The notes below the pieces were generated by a model that was given only the letters and a program-made list of their open reading frames with translations, did not search any database and was not told the DNA's origin. The position numbers were made by a program, and so were the translations under genes. Source: Paraburkholderia fynbosensis (GTDB lineage Bacteria; Pseudomonadota; Gammaproteobacteria; Burkholderiales; Burkholderiaceae). Taken from it: a stretch of 64,000 nt of DNA. Each line of letters opens with the position of its first letter. Position 1 is the first letter of the stretch. The DNA lies in contig NZ_CADIKI010000002.1 of the NCBI RefSeq assembly GCF_902859935.1, positions 496,001 to 560,000 on the forward strand, given 5' to 3'. Shown piece after piece: positions 9,525 through 19,579 of this stretch.

Positions 9525-10013
9525 ATGACGGCCACGACGCCCAGCTTCGCGCAACTCGCGCAGCAACCGATCGAAGCGATCATTCCGCATCGCGGCAGCA
9601 TGTTGCTGATCGACGCCGTCGACACGTTTGCCGAGGAAACGCTGAGCGCGCGCGCCCGCGTGGACTCGCAGGCATGGTATGCCGACGCCGATGGCGCGAT
9701 GCCCGCGTGGATCGGCATCGAACTGATGGCGCAGGCGATCGCCGCGCACGTCGCGTTGCTGGCGATGCGCGGCGGCGGCCACGCGCGGCCAGGCGTGCTG
9801 CTCGGCTCACGCAGCTACAAGGCGTTGCAGCCGACGTTCGCGGCCGGCGCGTGCCTTTCGGTCCGCGTCCTCGAACTGTTGCGCAGCGAGGCGGGCCACG
9901 GCGCATACGAATGCACGATCCATCACGGCGAGCTGTGTTGCGCCGAGGCCGTCATCAAGGTTTTTCAACCGCCCGATTTCCAGTCATTCATCGAAGGGAG
10001 TTTCAGTTCATGA
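9525..10013 (+). CDS. Hotdog 3-hydroxyacyl-ACP dehydratase (ApeP-like)
   Basis: 162 residues, single hotdog domain. IPHRGSMLLIDAVD near residue 22 and WIGIELMAQAIAAH near residue 67 match FabZ-like dehydratases. It would remove water from 3-hydroxyacyl intermediates to build the conjugated double bonds; a second dehydratase domain is fused to the AMP-ligase at the window start. ATG 9525 is preferred, but GTG 9516, overlapping the ketosynthase stop, is in frame and cannot be excluded. Confidence 0.86.
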   Translation: MTATTPSFAQLAQQPIEAIIPHRGSMLLIDAVDTFAEETLSARARVDSQAWYADADGAMPAWIGIELMAQAIAAHVALLAMRGGGHARPGVLLGSRSYKALQPTFAAGACLSVRVLELLRSEAGHGAYECTIHHGELCCAEAVIKVFQPPDFQSFIEGSFSS

Positions 10014-10735
10014 GCCGGCGTGTTCTCGTTACCGGCGCAAGCCGCGGCATTGGCCGTGCGATTGCGTACAAGTTGGCCGCCGACGGCTTCGCGGTCTCCG
10101 TGCATTGCCGCACGGGACGCAGCGAAGCCGACGCGGTTGCGACGGGCATCGCCGCGCAAGGCGGCACCGCGCGCGTGCTGCAGTTCGACGTGCGCGAGCG
10201 CGCCGCGTGCCGCGAGGTGCTCGAAACGGACCTCGCCGCGCACGGACCGTACTACGGCATCGTATGCAGCGCGGGCGTGACGCGCGACGCCGCGTTTCCC
10301 GCGCTCACCGAGGAAGACTGGGACATCGTGATCGAGACCGGTCTCGACGCGTTCTACAACGTCGTCCATCCGCTCACCATGCCGATGGTGCGCGCGCGCA
10401 AGGGCGGGCGCATCGTCACGATCGCGTCGGTGTCCGGCGTGATGGGCAATCGCGGCCAGGTCAATTACAGCGCGGCGAAGGCCGGGCTGATCGGCGCGAC
10501 CAAGGCGCTCGCGGTCGAACTGGCGACGCGCAACATCACCGTCAATTGCGTCGCGCCGGGTCTGATCGAAACCGGCATGCTCGAGCAGATGCCGCTCGAA
10601 CAGGCCTTGAAGACGGTGCCGATGAACCGCGTCGGCCAGCCTGCCGAGGTCGCCTCGGTGGTCAGCTTCCTGATGTCGGATGCGGCTTCCTATGTGACGC
10701 GCCAGGTGATCGGCGTCAATGGCGGGATGGTGTGA
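10010..10735 (+). CDS. 3-ketoacyl-ACP reductase (FabG-like, ApeQ-like)
   Basis: 241 residues, short-chain dehydrogenase. TGASRGIG at residues 8-15 binds NADPH; the Ser-Tyr-Lys triad is in ASVSG and VNYSAAKAG, and NCVAPGLIETGM follows. It would reduce the 3-keto intermediate before dehydration. ATGA overlap with the upstream stop; the stop overlaps the next start by one base. Confidence 0.92.
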   Translation: MSRRVLVTGASRGIGRAIAYKLAADGFAVSVHCRTGRSEADAVATGIAAQGGTARVLQFDVRERAACREVLETDLAAHGPYYGIVCSAGVTRDAAFPALTEEDWDIVIETGLDAFYNVVHPLTMPMVRARKGGRIVTIASVSGVMGNRGQVNYSAAKAGLIGATKALAVELATRNITVNCVAPGLIETGMLEQMPLEQALKTVPMNRVGQPAEVASVVSFLMSDAASYVTRQVIGVNGGMV

Positions 10736-11961
10736 TGAAGCGCGTCGTCATTACCGGCATGGGCGGCGTTACCGCATTCGGCGATAGCTGGGACGTCATC
10801 GAGGCGCGCCTGAGAAGCGGTGAGAACGCGGTGCGGCGCATGCCCGAATGGGATTACTTCGAATCGCTGCATACGCGGCTCGCCTGTCCGCTGCCCGATT
10901 TCAACGTGCCGGCCCACTATCCGCGCAAGAAAACGCGCTCGATGGGGCCGGTGTCGATGTACTCGGTGCGCGCGAGCGAACTCGCGCTCGCCGATGCGGG
11001 GTTGGCGGACGACCCGAGCATCGCCGACGGCCGCATGGGTGTCGCGTACGGCTCGTCGTCGGGCTCGGTGCAGCCGATCCGCGCGTTCGGCGCGATGCTC
11101 GAAACCGGCTCGATGGGCAGCGTCACGTCGAACAGCTACGTGCAGATGATGCCGCACACCACGGCGGTCAACGTCAGCCTGTTCTGGGATCTGAAAGGCC
11201 GGATCATTCCGACTTCGTGCGCGTGCGCGTCGGGCAGCCAGGCGATCGGCTACGCGTTCGAGGCGATCCAGAGCGGCAAGCAGACGCTGATGCTCGCGGG
11301 CGGCGCGGAAGAACTGTCGGGCCCGGCGGTCGCGGTGTTCGACACGCTGTACGCGACCAGCACGCGCAACGACGAGCCGCATCTGACGCCGCGTCCTTTC
11401 GATGCCGCGCGCGACGGCCTCGTGGTCGGCGAAGGCGCGGCCACACTGGTGCTCGAAGAATACGAACACGCGGTGGCGCGCGGGGCGCGGATTCATGCAG
11501 AGATCGTCGGCTTCGGCTGCAATTCGGACGGCGCGCACATGACCCAGCCGACCGCCGACACTATGGCGCTCGCCATGCAGCTCGCGCTGCGCGACGCGCA
11601 ACTGCCGCCTGAGGCGATCGCGTACGTGAACGCGCACGGTACCTCGACCGATCGCGGCGACATCGCCGAGAGCCATGCGACCGCGCAGACTTTCGGCGAG
11701 CGCATGCCGATCAGTTCGCTCAAGAGCTACGTGGGGCACACGCTCGGTGCGTGCGGCGCGCTCGAAGCGTGGTGGACCATCGAGATGATGAAGCGCAACT
11801 GGTATGCGCCGACCTTGAACCTCCACAGCGTCGATCCGGCCTGCGCGCCGCTCGACTACATCGTCGGCACGGCGCGTGAGATCGATGCCGAACATGTGAT
11901 GAGCAATAACTTTGCATTCGGCGGCATCAACACGTCGCTGATTTTCAGGCGCGTTCGATGA
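10735..11961 (+). CDS. Beta-ketoacyl-ACP synthase (second ketosynthase, ApeR-like)
   Basis: 408 residues, FabF/FabB fold. The nucleophile is Cys164 in TSCACASGSQ; the two histidines are in NAHGTSTDRGD and SYVGHTLGACG. All residues for condensation are present. The position directly after the ketoreductase matches ApeR, thought to start or elongate chains independently of the main heterodimer. Starts one base inside the ketoreductase stop codon. Confidence 0.9.
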   Translation: MKRVVITGMGGVTAFGDSWDVIEARLRSGENAVRRMPEWDYFESLHTRLACPLPDFNVPAHYPRKKTRSMGPVSMYSVRASELALADAGLADDPSIADGRMGVAYGSSSGSVQPIRAFGAMLETGSMGSVTSNSYVQMMPHTTAVNVSLFWDLKGRIIPTSCACASGSQAIGYAFEAIQSGKQTLMLAGGAEELSGPAVAVFDTLYATSTRNDEPHLTPRPFDAARDGLVVGEGAATLVLEEYEHAVARGARIHAEIVGFGCNSDGAHMTQPTADTMALAMQLALRDAQLPPEAIAYVNAHGTSTDRGDIAESHATAQTFGERMPISSLKSYVGHTLGACGALEAWWTIEMMKRNWYAPTLNLHSVDPACAPLDYIVGTAREIDAEHVMSNNFAFGGINTSLIFRRVR

Positions 11962-13199
11962 GCGTCGCGCTGCAACGCGTGGTCGTCACGGGCATGGGGA
12001 TCGTGTCGTGCCTCGGCAATACGCTCGACGGCGTGTCCGCCGCCTTGCGCGCGGGCCGCTCGCGCATCGAACGGATCGACGCGTGGCGTGAGCGCGGGTT
12101 CGGCTCGCAGGTGGCGGGCGTCGCGTCGGCCGCGCACGAGCCGCCGTTCGAGCGCAAGCTCGAACGCTTCATGGGCGATACCGCGCGCTTCGCCTGCCAC
12201 GCGGCGCGCCACGCGGTCGACGACGCCGGGCTCGCGCCTGCTGCGTTGCGCTCGCCGCGCGCCGGGGCGGTGATTGGCTCGGGCGTCGGCACCCTGGCGA
12301 GCTACGACGCCGCGCTCGCGATCGCGCAGGCGCGCGGCGTCGAAAAGGTGCCGCCGTACATCGTGCCGCATGCGATGAGCAGCACCGCGTCGGCGAACGT
12401 CGCGCAGGTGTTCGGGCTCGAAGGAGTGAGCTATTCGCCGTCGTCGGCATGCACGACCTCGGCGCTCGCCATCGGCCAGGCGATGCAGTTGATCCAGACG
12501 GGCCGCCAGCAGATCGTGCTGGCCGGCGGCAGCGAAGCGCTGCACGAGAACACGACATTGCTGTTCGACTCGATGGGCGCGCTGTCGCGGCGCTTCAACG
12601 ACACGCCGCAGCACGCGTCGCGTCCGTACGATACACAGCGCGACGGCTTCGTGATCGCGTCGGGCGGCGGCGTGCTGGTGCTCGAAGCGCTCGATCACGC
12701 GTTGGCGCGCGGCGCGCGCATTTACGCGGAGCTGACCGGCTTCGGCGATTGCACGGACAGCGCGGCGATGGTCGCGCCGCGCGCGGCCGGCATCGCGCGG
12801 GCGATGCGCGGCGCGCTCGACACGGCGACCAGGCGTCCCGATTACATCAACACGCACGCACCGTCGACGCCGCTCGGCGACATCGAGGAACTGCGCGCGT
12901 TGCGTGACGTATTCGGCGCCGCGTCCGGGCGGCGCATGCCGGCGTTTTCGTCGACCAAGGGGATGACCGGGCATTCGATCGGCGCGTGCGGCGCGCACGA
13001 GGCGATCTACACGCTCTTGATGATGCGCGATGGGTTCATCGCGGGCACGGCGGATATCGGCGCGCCGGAGCCGGAAGTGCGCGGTATGCCGCTCGTGCGC
13101 AGTGCGCACGCTGCGCGTATCGACGCGGCGATGTCGGTGTCATTCGGGTTCGGCGGCAGTTGCGCGAGCCTGATGTTCGAAGCATGGCAGAGCGGTTGA
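11958..13199 (+). CDS. Beta-ketoacyl-ACP synthase family protein (third ketosynthase; chain-length factor candidate)
   Basis: 413 residues, thiolase fold. Cys165 in SSACTTSALA and the histidine in MTGHSIGACG are kept, but the motif that is normally HGTST reads THAPST, so the His is present and the following Gly-Thr is changed. Aryl polyene systems use a ketosynthase plus chain-length-factor heterodimer (ApeO:ApeC), and this altered paralogue is the best local candidate for the partner subunit. That role is inference, because the catalytic Cys is retained. ATGA overlap with the previous gene. Confidence 0.85.
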   Translation: MSVALQRVVVTGMGIVSCLGNTLDGVSAALRAGRSRIERIDAWRERGFGSQVAGVASAAHEPPFERKLERFMGDTARFACHAARHAVDDAGLAPAALRSPRAGAVIGSGVGTLASYDAALAIAQARGVEKVPPYIVPHAMSSTASANVAQVFGLEGVSYSPSSACTTSALAIGQAMQLIQTGRQQIVLAGGSEALHENTTLLFDSMGALSRRFNDTPQHASRPYDTQRDGFVIASGGGVLVLEALDHALARGARIYAELTGFGDCTDSAAMVAPRAAGIARAMRGALDTATRRPDYINTHAPSTPLGDIEELRALRDVFGAASGRRMPAFSSTKGMTGHSIGACGAHEAIYTLLMMRDGFIAGTADIGAPEPEVRGMPLVRSAHAARIDAAMSVSFGFGGSCASLMFEAWQSG

Positions 13200-13261
13200 A
13201 TGGGCCGGCAACGCGGCCGGAAAAAGCGGCCGCGACTTCAAAAATAACGAAGGTGATGACA

Positions 13262-13684
13262 ATGAAAAAAAAGGCTGTGCTGGGTGCGCTCGTCGTGGTG
13301 GCGTTGACGCAGGCGGGTTGCGCGACGCAGGTGAAGTCGCTGCCGTTCGCGGCGGCTGGCGGCGAGTCGCGTGGCGAGGTACCGGTGTTCTTCGGTCGGC
13401 AGGACCATCCGGCGGTACAGAGCCAGCTGGGCGAAGTGGCGTATTCGGTGCGCATCGCGCGCAAGGTTTCGAGTCCCGACGACGCATGCCACGAAGCGCT
13501 CGCCGAAGCGGTGCGCAAGCTGCGCGACGCGGCGCGCGCGCGTCATGCGAATGCGGTGATCGACGTGTCGACGCGGTTTCATAGCACCGAAACCAGTTCG
13601 TCGACCGACTTCACGTGTGGCGTGAGTCCGAGCGCAGCGGCGCTTGCGGTGCGCGGGCAACTCGTGGTGCTGGAAGCGCATTGA
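13262..13684 (+). CDS. Small predicted lipoprotein of the aryl polyene cluster
   Basis: 140 residues. A positively charged start (MKKK) is followed by a hydrophobic stretch ending LTQAGC, a lipoprotein signal with Cys20 as the lipidated residue. The mature part has one alpha-beta domain with no enzyme motif I recognise; YSVRIARKV and HANAVIDVSTRF suggest a compact fold of the YbjQ type, but this is weak. It is the last gene of the operon, 62 bases after the third ketosynthase. ATG 13256, two codons upstream, is an alternative start. Confidence 0.75.
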   Translation: MKKKAVLGALVVVALTQAGCATQVKSLPFAAAGGESRGEVPVFFGRQDHPAVQSQLGEVAYSVRIARKVSSPDDACHEALAEAVRKLRDAARARHANAVIDVSTRFHSTETSSSTDFTCGVSPSAAALAVRGQLVVLEAH

Positions 13685-13694
13685 GTCGAAACGA

Positions 13695-13716
13695 GGCGGC
13701 AAGGAGCCTTGCTGCC
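13695..13716. terminator. Possible hairpin between convergent genes
   Basis: GGCGGCAAG and CTTGCTGCC pair over 9 bp with one G-U and a GAGC loop, between the lipoprotein gene and the convergent methyltransferase. There is no T-run, so a terminator role is uncertain. Confidence 0.3.
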
Positions 13717-13748
13717 CGGTTCTCGGAAAAGGCGCGTTGCAACCGGCT

Positions 13749-14477
13749 TTAATCAGCCTTGAGCGCCGCGACATTGACCAGCGTCTCACGACGCTTGCCC
13801 GGTTGCGGGCGATGCAGACCGAGCCGTTCGAGCAGACCGAAGTCCTTCGCGCGGCTCCACCAGAGATAGGGCAGCGAGACGTTGCGCTGGCCGAAGCTGA
13901 AGCCGCAGCGGCGAAGCATGTCGAGGTAGCCGTCGGCGCTCTTTTGCACCTGCATCGGATGACGGAACAGCAGCCGGATCACCCAGGACTTGATGTACGC
14001 ATCGGTCGATTCGGCGAACAGCAGGATGCCGCCCGGCTTGAGCACGCGGCGGAACTCGGCGAGCGCACGCTCCTGTTCGACGAGATGATGGAAGGTTTGA
14101 TGGCAGAACACGATATCGGCGCTGGCGTTGGGCAGCGGCAGGTTCGCGCAGTCGCCGTGCAGCAGTTCGATATCGGCCAGCGCGGCGCGGCAGGCCCGGG
14201 CCGCGTCGGCGGCGAGCGTGAGCGACGGCGCATGGAAATCGATGCCGACGATGCGGCGCGGCTTGAACGCATCGGCGAGCAGGCGAAACGAAATGCCTTG
14301 CCCGCAGCCGACGTCGACGATGACCGGCGCATCAGGCAGGGGGGTGTCGATCAAACGTTTGAGATCGTTGATCGCGACGCGCAGCACATGATGCTCCCAC
14401 GTGTGCGTGCGCAGGAACCAGATGCCGAAAGCCGTCTCCGGCACGAACGGCACGCTGGATGTTTCGGTTGGCGACAC
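13749..14477 (-). CDS. SAM-dependent methyltransferase of the aryl polyene cluster
   Basis: 242 residues, class I methyltransferase. VIVDVGCGQGISFRLL is motif I, followed by VGIDFHA, LHGDCANLPLPNASADIVFCHQ and LKPGGILLF. Aryl polyene clusters often carry a methyltransferase that acts on the aryl head group, and its place inside this cluster fits that. Start chosen at GTG 14477 because GGGAG lies just upstream. The frame stays open to an ATG at 14603, but that would overlap the divergent gene, and the added residues look like non-coding sequence. Confidence 0.8.
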   Translation of the reverse strand: MSPTETSSVPFVPETAFGIWFLRTHTWEHHVLRVAINDLKRLIDTPLPDAPVIVDVGCGQGISFRLLADAFKPRRIVGIDFHAPSLTLAADAARACRAALADIELLHGDCANLPLPNASADIVFCHQTFHHLVEQERALAEFRRVLKPGGILLFAESTDAYIKSWVIRLLFRHPMQVQKSADGYLDMLRRCGFSFGQRNVSLPYLWWSRAKDFGLLERLGLHRPQPGKRRETLVNVAALKAD

Positions 14478-14608
14478 GCTGCACTCCCGGCGAAATGTTG
14501 TCCTTGCAGTCAGAGGCGTGATTGTAACGAGAAGTAAGGGCGCGACGTATTGCGGCGCGCCGCATGCAAACCATTGAGGCAATTTTGAGCACACATTCAT
14601 CAAAGCGC

Positions 14609-15829
14609 ATGAGCGTCGATGTGGCGATCATCGGAGCCGGTCCGGCCGGTGCGGTAGCGGCCGCGCTATTGCGCCAGGCGGGCCGTTCTGTGCTGGTGCT
14701 GGAGCGTCGGCATTTCCCGCGTTTCTCGATCGGTGAGAGCCTGCTGCCGCAAAGCATGGCCTACCTTGAAGAGGCGGGGATGTTGCAGGCGGTGGTCGAA
14801 GCGGGCTTTCAGCATAAGAACGGCGCGCATTTCGTGTATCGCGACCAGTCGTCGTCGTTCGATTTCCGTGACAAGCATTCGGCCGGTTGGGGCACCACTT
14901 ATCAGGTCGAGCGCGCGGCGTTCGACGACATCCTGATTCGCTGCGCCGCCGCGCAGGGCGCCGACGTGCGCTTCGGCCATACGGTACGCGCGGTGCATCC
15001 CGGTGCCACGCCGCTCGTCGACGTGATCGACGAAGCGGATCACGCGTATCAGGTCGAGGCGCGTTTCGTGCTCGATGCGAGCGGCTTCGGGCGCGTGCTG
15101 CCGCGTCTGCTGAATCTCGAATCACCGACGCGGATGCCGACGCGCGCCGCGATCTTCACGCACGTGCGCGACGGTATTCCGGTCGACGCGTGGGACCGCA
15201 ACAAGATCTGCATCGCCACGCATCCGGAGCGCCGCGACGTGTGGTTCTGGATGATTCCGCTGGCGGGCGGGCGCTCGTCGGTGGGGTGCGTGGCGCAGGC
15301 GAGTTTTCTCGACATACCGGAAGCGGAGCGCGACGCGATGCTGCGCGCGCTGATCCAACAGGAGCCGACGTTGAACCGGCTGATTGGCCACGCGCCGTTC
15401 CTGATGCCGGTGCGCCATATCGGCGGCTACGCGGCGAACGTCGAGCGCCTGCATGGGCCCGGTTACGCGCTGCTCGGCAATGCCGGCGAATTTCTCGATC
15501 CGGTGTTCTCGTCCGGCGTGACGATCGCGCTGCGCTCAGCGCATCTCGCGGCGCACACATTGAACCGGCAACTGGACGGCGAAACGGTCGACTGGTCGGC
15601 GGATTACGACGTGCCGCTGCGCAAAGGCATCGACACGTTCCGCGCGGTCGTCGAGCGTTGGTACAGCGGCGAGTTGCAGGACATCATCTATTACCCGGAC
15701 CAGGTGCCGTCGATTCGCCGCATGATCAGCGCGGTGCTGGCGGGCTATGCGTGGGACGAGTCGAATCCGTATGTTGCCGATCCGGTGCGGCGGCTTACTG
15801 CACTGCATGAGGTGTGTATGCAGCGGTGA
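14609..15829 (+). CDS. FAD-dependent oxidoreductase / halogenase-like protein
   Basis: 406 residues, geranylgeranyl-reductase/tryptophan-halogenase superfamily. VAIIGAGPAGAVAAALLRQA is the FAD-binding GxGxxG at the N-terminus, and GYALLGNAGEFLDPVFSSGV is the second FAD contact. A GWG tripeptide occurs (SAGWGTTYQ), but I do not see the GWxWxIP halogenase motif; WFWMIPLAGG stands at that position. It is more likely a reductase or hydroxylase tailoring the aryl head or the chain. Start codons at 14564 and 14585 (TTG) are in frame; 14609 gives the usual short N-terminus before the FAD motif. Confidence 0.8.
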   Translation: MSVDVAIIGAGPAGAVAAALLRQAGRSVLVLERRHFPRFSIGESLLPQSMAYLEEAGMLQAVVEAGFQHKNGAHFVYRDQSSSFDFRDKHSAGWGTTYQVERAAFDDILIRCAAAQGADVRFGHTVRAVHPGATPLVDVIDEADHAYQVEARFVLDASGFGRVLPRLLNLESPTRMPTRAAIFTHVRDGIPVDAWDRNKICIATHPERRDVWFWMIPLAGGRSSVGCVAQASFLDIPEAERDAMLRALIQQEPTLNRLIGHAPFLMPVRHIGGYAANVERLHGPGYALLGNAGEFLDPVFSSGVTIALRSAHLAAHTLNRQLDGETVDWSADYDVPLRKGIDTFRAVVERWYSGELQDIIYYPDQVPSIRRMISAVLAGYAWDESNPYVADPVRRLTALHEVCMQR

Positions 15830-15872
15830 GCGGCGGCATCGTTTGGGCCGCACGTTGAAGAGGTCAAATGAA

Positions 15873-15905
15873 AACGGCGCTTTCCGATTGAAGCGCCGTT
15901 TTTCA
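15873..15905. terminator. Bidirectional rho-independent terminator
   Basis: AACGGCGCTT and AAGCGCCGTT pair perfectly over 10 bp around an 8-base loop, with TTTT on the plus side and a T-rich tail on the minus side. It separates the oxidoreductase gene from the convergent guaD. Confidence 0.88.
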
Positions 15906-15950
15906 TTCAGCGGCCCGAGCGAGGCGGCCTCGTCATGTCGCGATCAACGC

Positions 15951-15994
15951 GCACTCAAGCCGCACTCAAGCGGCACTCAAGCGGCATTCAAGCC
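15951..15994. repeat. Four tandem copies of an 11-bp unit
   Basis: GCACTCAAGCC, GCACTCAAGCG, GCACTCAAGCG and GCATTCAAGCC follow each other without gaps. The guaD stop codon lies in the last copy. Each copy read on the minus strand contains TGA, so the repeat looks like expansion of the 3' end of the gene. Confidence 0.85.
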
Positions 15995-17361
15995 GCAATC
16001 CGCGCCGCCCGAGCCGCATGCTGCCGCACAGCGTCGCGACGATGCACGCGCTTGCCGGCCGCATACGTTTCGTAGACCGCACGATCGTCGCCGAGCAGCG
16101 CAAACGCGAACAGCAGTTCTTCCAGCGATTCGGTGCGCGCGGTGCGGCGCGCGAGCAGCGGCGTCGCCCGCGGATCGAGCACGACGAAGTCTGCTTCCGA
16201 GTTCGGTTTCAACGTGCCGACCTTGTCCGCGAGATCGAGCGCAACGGCTGCGCCCGCGGTCGCCAGATAGAACATGCGCGTGGCGCTCAGATGATGCCCG
16301 CCCAGGCGAGCGACCTTGTGCGCCTCGTTCATCGTTTGCAGCATCGAGAACGAGGTGCCGCCGCCGACGTCGGTTGCCAGCGCGATCGGCATGCCCGCCG
16401 CGTCGGCCTTGTCGAAATCGAACAGACCGCTGCCGAGAAACAGGTTCGAGGTCGGGCAATGCGAGGCGAGCGTGCCGGTTTGCGCCATGCGTTGGCGATC
16501 CTCCTCGTCGAGGTGGATGCAATGGCCGTACACCGCGCGGCGGCGCAGCAGGCCGTAGTGATCGTAGATGTCCAGATAGCTGCGGTGGCCGGGAAACAGA
16601 CCCGCGACCCATTTCACTTCGTCGACGTTTTCCGCGACGTGGCTCTGAATGAACACGTCCGGATGCTGGCGCGCCAGCACGCCGCACGCTTCGAGCTGCG
16701 CTTCGGTCGAAGTCGGCGCGAAACGCGGCGTGAGCGCGTACATCTGGCGCCCGCGATTGTGCCAGCGGCCGATCAGTTCGGCGCTGTCGTCGTAACCCGA
16801 TTGCGCGGTGTCGCGCAGGAACTCGGGGCAGTTGCGGTCCATCAGTACTTTGCCCGCGACCATCCGCAGATTGCGCGCTTCGCTCTCGGCGAAAAGCGCG
16901 TCGGCGGATTCCTTGTGGACCGTGCAGTACACGAGCGCGGTGGTCGTGCCGCACGCGAGCAGTTCGTCGACGAAAAAGCTCGCGGTGTCGCGTGCATACG
17001 CCGGATCGGTGAAGCGGCGCTCGGTCGGAAACGTGTAGGTGTCGAGCCACGGTAACAAACCCGGCGCCGGCGACGCAATCATGTCCGTTTGCGGAAAGTG
17101 AATGTGCGTGTCGATGAAACCCGGCACGATCAGCTTGTCGCGCATTTCCTGCACCTGGGTCCCCGGCGCGAGCCGCGCCGCGAGCGCCGCATACGCGCCC
17201 GCCGCGGCCACGTGGCCGTCCTCGACGATCAGCAGGCCGTCCTCGTGGAACACCGCCGCATCGGGCGACTGAGCGGGGTCGCCGGTGAAGGTCAGCAGTT
17301 GCGCGCGAAATGCCGACTGCGCTGCTTTGGCCGGGTGGGCCGGGTTAGTCGCTTGAGTCAT
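15988..17361 (-). CDS. guaD: Guanine deaminase
   Basis: 457 residues, amidohydrolase superfamily. PGFIDTHIHFPQTDM holds the first two zinc-binding histidines near residue 83; SHVAEN, GHCIHLDEED and ATDVGGGTSFSM supply the remaining metal and catalytic residues. It converts guanine to xanthine, the substrate of the xanthine dehydrogenase encoded upstream on the same strand, so it fits the purine-degradation group. Confidence 0.95.
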   Translation of the reverse strand: MTQATNPAHPAKAAQSAFRAQLLTFTGDPAQSPDAAVFHEDGLLIVEDGHVAAAGAYAALAARLAPGTQVQEMRDKLIVPGFIDTHIHFPQTDMIASPAPGLLPWLDTYTFPTERRFTDPAYARDTASFFVDELLACGTTTALVYCTVHKESADALFAESEARNLRMVAGKVLMDRNCPEFLRDTAQSGYDDSAELIGRWHNRGRQMYALTPRFAPTSTEAQLEACGVLARQHPDVFIQSHVAENVDEVKWVAGLFPGHRSYLDIYDHYGLLRRRAVYGHCIHLDEEDRQRMAQTGTLASHCPTSNLFLGSGLFDFDKADAAGMPIALATDVGGGTSFSMLQTMNEAHKVARLGGHHLSATRMFYLATAGAAVALDLADKVGTLKPNSEADFVVLDPRATPLLARRTARTESLEELLFAFALLGDDRAVYETYAAGKRVHRRDAVRQHAARAARIAA

Positions 17362-17443
17362 GGAAAAACCGTCTCCGAATGTGAAAAGCCTGGCAGCGCG
17401 GACGGACGAACGGTGCCGCCGTGGCCACTTTATGTCGGCACCG

Positions 17444-18547
<1,104 letters not shown>

Positions 18548-19579
18548 TCAGACCGCTTGCGGCGCGTGATGCGTGCCCGTGTTTGCCTCGACGGCCTGCA
18601 GCACCTGCGCGGCCGCCGAGATCGCGATGATCTCCGGCGACTTGTCGACGATGCCGTCGACGCCGAGCGGGCACTTCATCCGCGCGATCTGCGACGGGTC
18701 GATGCCGCGCGCCGCAAGCCGGTGTTCGAACTGCTTGCGCTTGCTATGCGAGCCGATCATGCCGAAGAACGCGAAGTCGCCGCGCCGCAGAATGCGCTCG
18801 GCCAGTTCGAGATCGCGCGCATGATTGTGCGTCATCACGATGAAGTATGTGTTCGGCGCGGCCTGATCGATTGCTTCGTCGGGCGCGTCGTTCGGATCGA
18901 GCTTGACGTTCGGCGCGTGCAGCGATTCGAGCGGCGGGAACTGGGCGTCGCGTTCGTCGACCCAGCGCACGGTGCAGGGCAGCGTGGCCAGCACGCGCAC
19001 GAGCGCGGCGCCCACATGGCCCGCGCCGAACAGCACGACGGAGAAGTCGCCCGGCGCGATGGTTTCGGTGAGCAGCGCGCTGCTGTCGTCGAAACCGGCG
19101 CCGTCCCACAGCAGGCAGTCGGCGGCATCGACGCCTGGCTCGGGCTCGGACAGCATCACCGCGTCCGGCGCGGGGCCGAATGATACGCTACGCACGGTCG
19201 ATTGACCCGCGGCCACGCGCTTCGCGAGCGACGTGATCCAGCCGAGGTCGCCGATGTCGAGCCGCTCGAACGCCAGTATCACCGCGCCGCCGCAGCATTG
19301 GCCGAGGCTCGGGCCGAGCGCGAAACGCTCCAGCCGGCGCATATGCGGCGAGCGCATGCCGTCGCGCAGCACCTGGCGCGCGGTCTCGATCGCCTTCCAT
19401 TCGAGGTGGCCGCCGCCGATCGTATGCTTCGCCGATTCGCGGGTAACGATCATCTTGGTGCCGGCTTCGCGCGGCGCCGACCCTTCGACGCGCGCGACCG
19501 TCACCAGCACGGCGGCGTCGCCGTGCGCGAGCAGTTGTTGCAGCTCAGGTAGCCAGGCTTGCATCCGGCGTTTCTCCAT
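18548..19579 (-). CDS. xdhC: Xanthine dehydrogenase accessory protein XdhC
   Basis: 343 residues. VEGSAPREAGTKMIV and LGPSLGQCCGGAV near residues 30 and 90 are the XdhC family motifs, and VVLFGAGHVGAALVRVL is a Rossmann nucleotide-binding segment. XdhC binds and sulfurates the molybdenum cofactor before insertion into XdhB. It lies 115 bases after xdhB on the same strand. An in-frame ATG at 19564 is an alternative start. Confidence 0.93.
   Translation of the reverse strand: MEKRRMQAWLPELQQLLAHGDAAVLVTVARVEGSAPREAGTKMIVTRESAKHTIGGGHLEWKAIETARQVLRDGMRSPHMRRLERFALGPSLGQCCGGAVILAFERLDIGDLGWITSLAKRVAAGQSTVRSVSFGPAPDAVMLSEPEPGVDAADCLLWDGAGFDDSSALLTETIAPGDFSVVLFGAGHVGAALVRVLATLPCTVRWVDERDAQFPPLESLHAPNVKLDPNDAPDEAIDQAAPNTYFIVMTHNHARDLELAERILRRGDFAFFGMIGSHSKRKQFEHRLAARGIDPSQIARMKCPLGVDGIVDKSPEIIAISAAAQVLQAVEANTGTHHAPQAV

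Larger units (their letters stand above)
2..15829. other. Aryl polyene-type biosynthetic gene cluster (5' end outside window)
   Basis: Region call. The genes from the window edge to 13684 have the content of aryl polyene clusters: AMP-ligase, hotdog dehydratases, glycosyltransferase/acyltransferase, ammonia-lyase, thioesterase, LolA-like carrier, MMPL exporter, three ketosynthases and a ketoreductase. They lie on one strand, mostly with 1-14 base overlaps. A methyltransferase (minus) and a flavin oxidoreductase (plus) flank them. No acyl carrier protein is visible, so that part of the cluster must be upstream of base 1. Known aryl polyenes are membrane-bound aryl-capped polyenes that protect against oxidative damage. 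Assignment here rests on gene content and motifs. Confidence 0.9.

Noticed and set aside
14609..15829. Tryptophan halogenase
   Set aside because: The GWxWxIP halogenase motif is not present, so a general FAD oxidoreductase call is safer.
15951..15994. CRISPR array
   Set aside because: Units of 11 bp without spacers; a simple tandem repeat.
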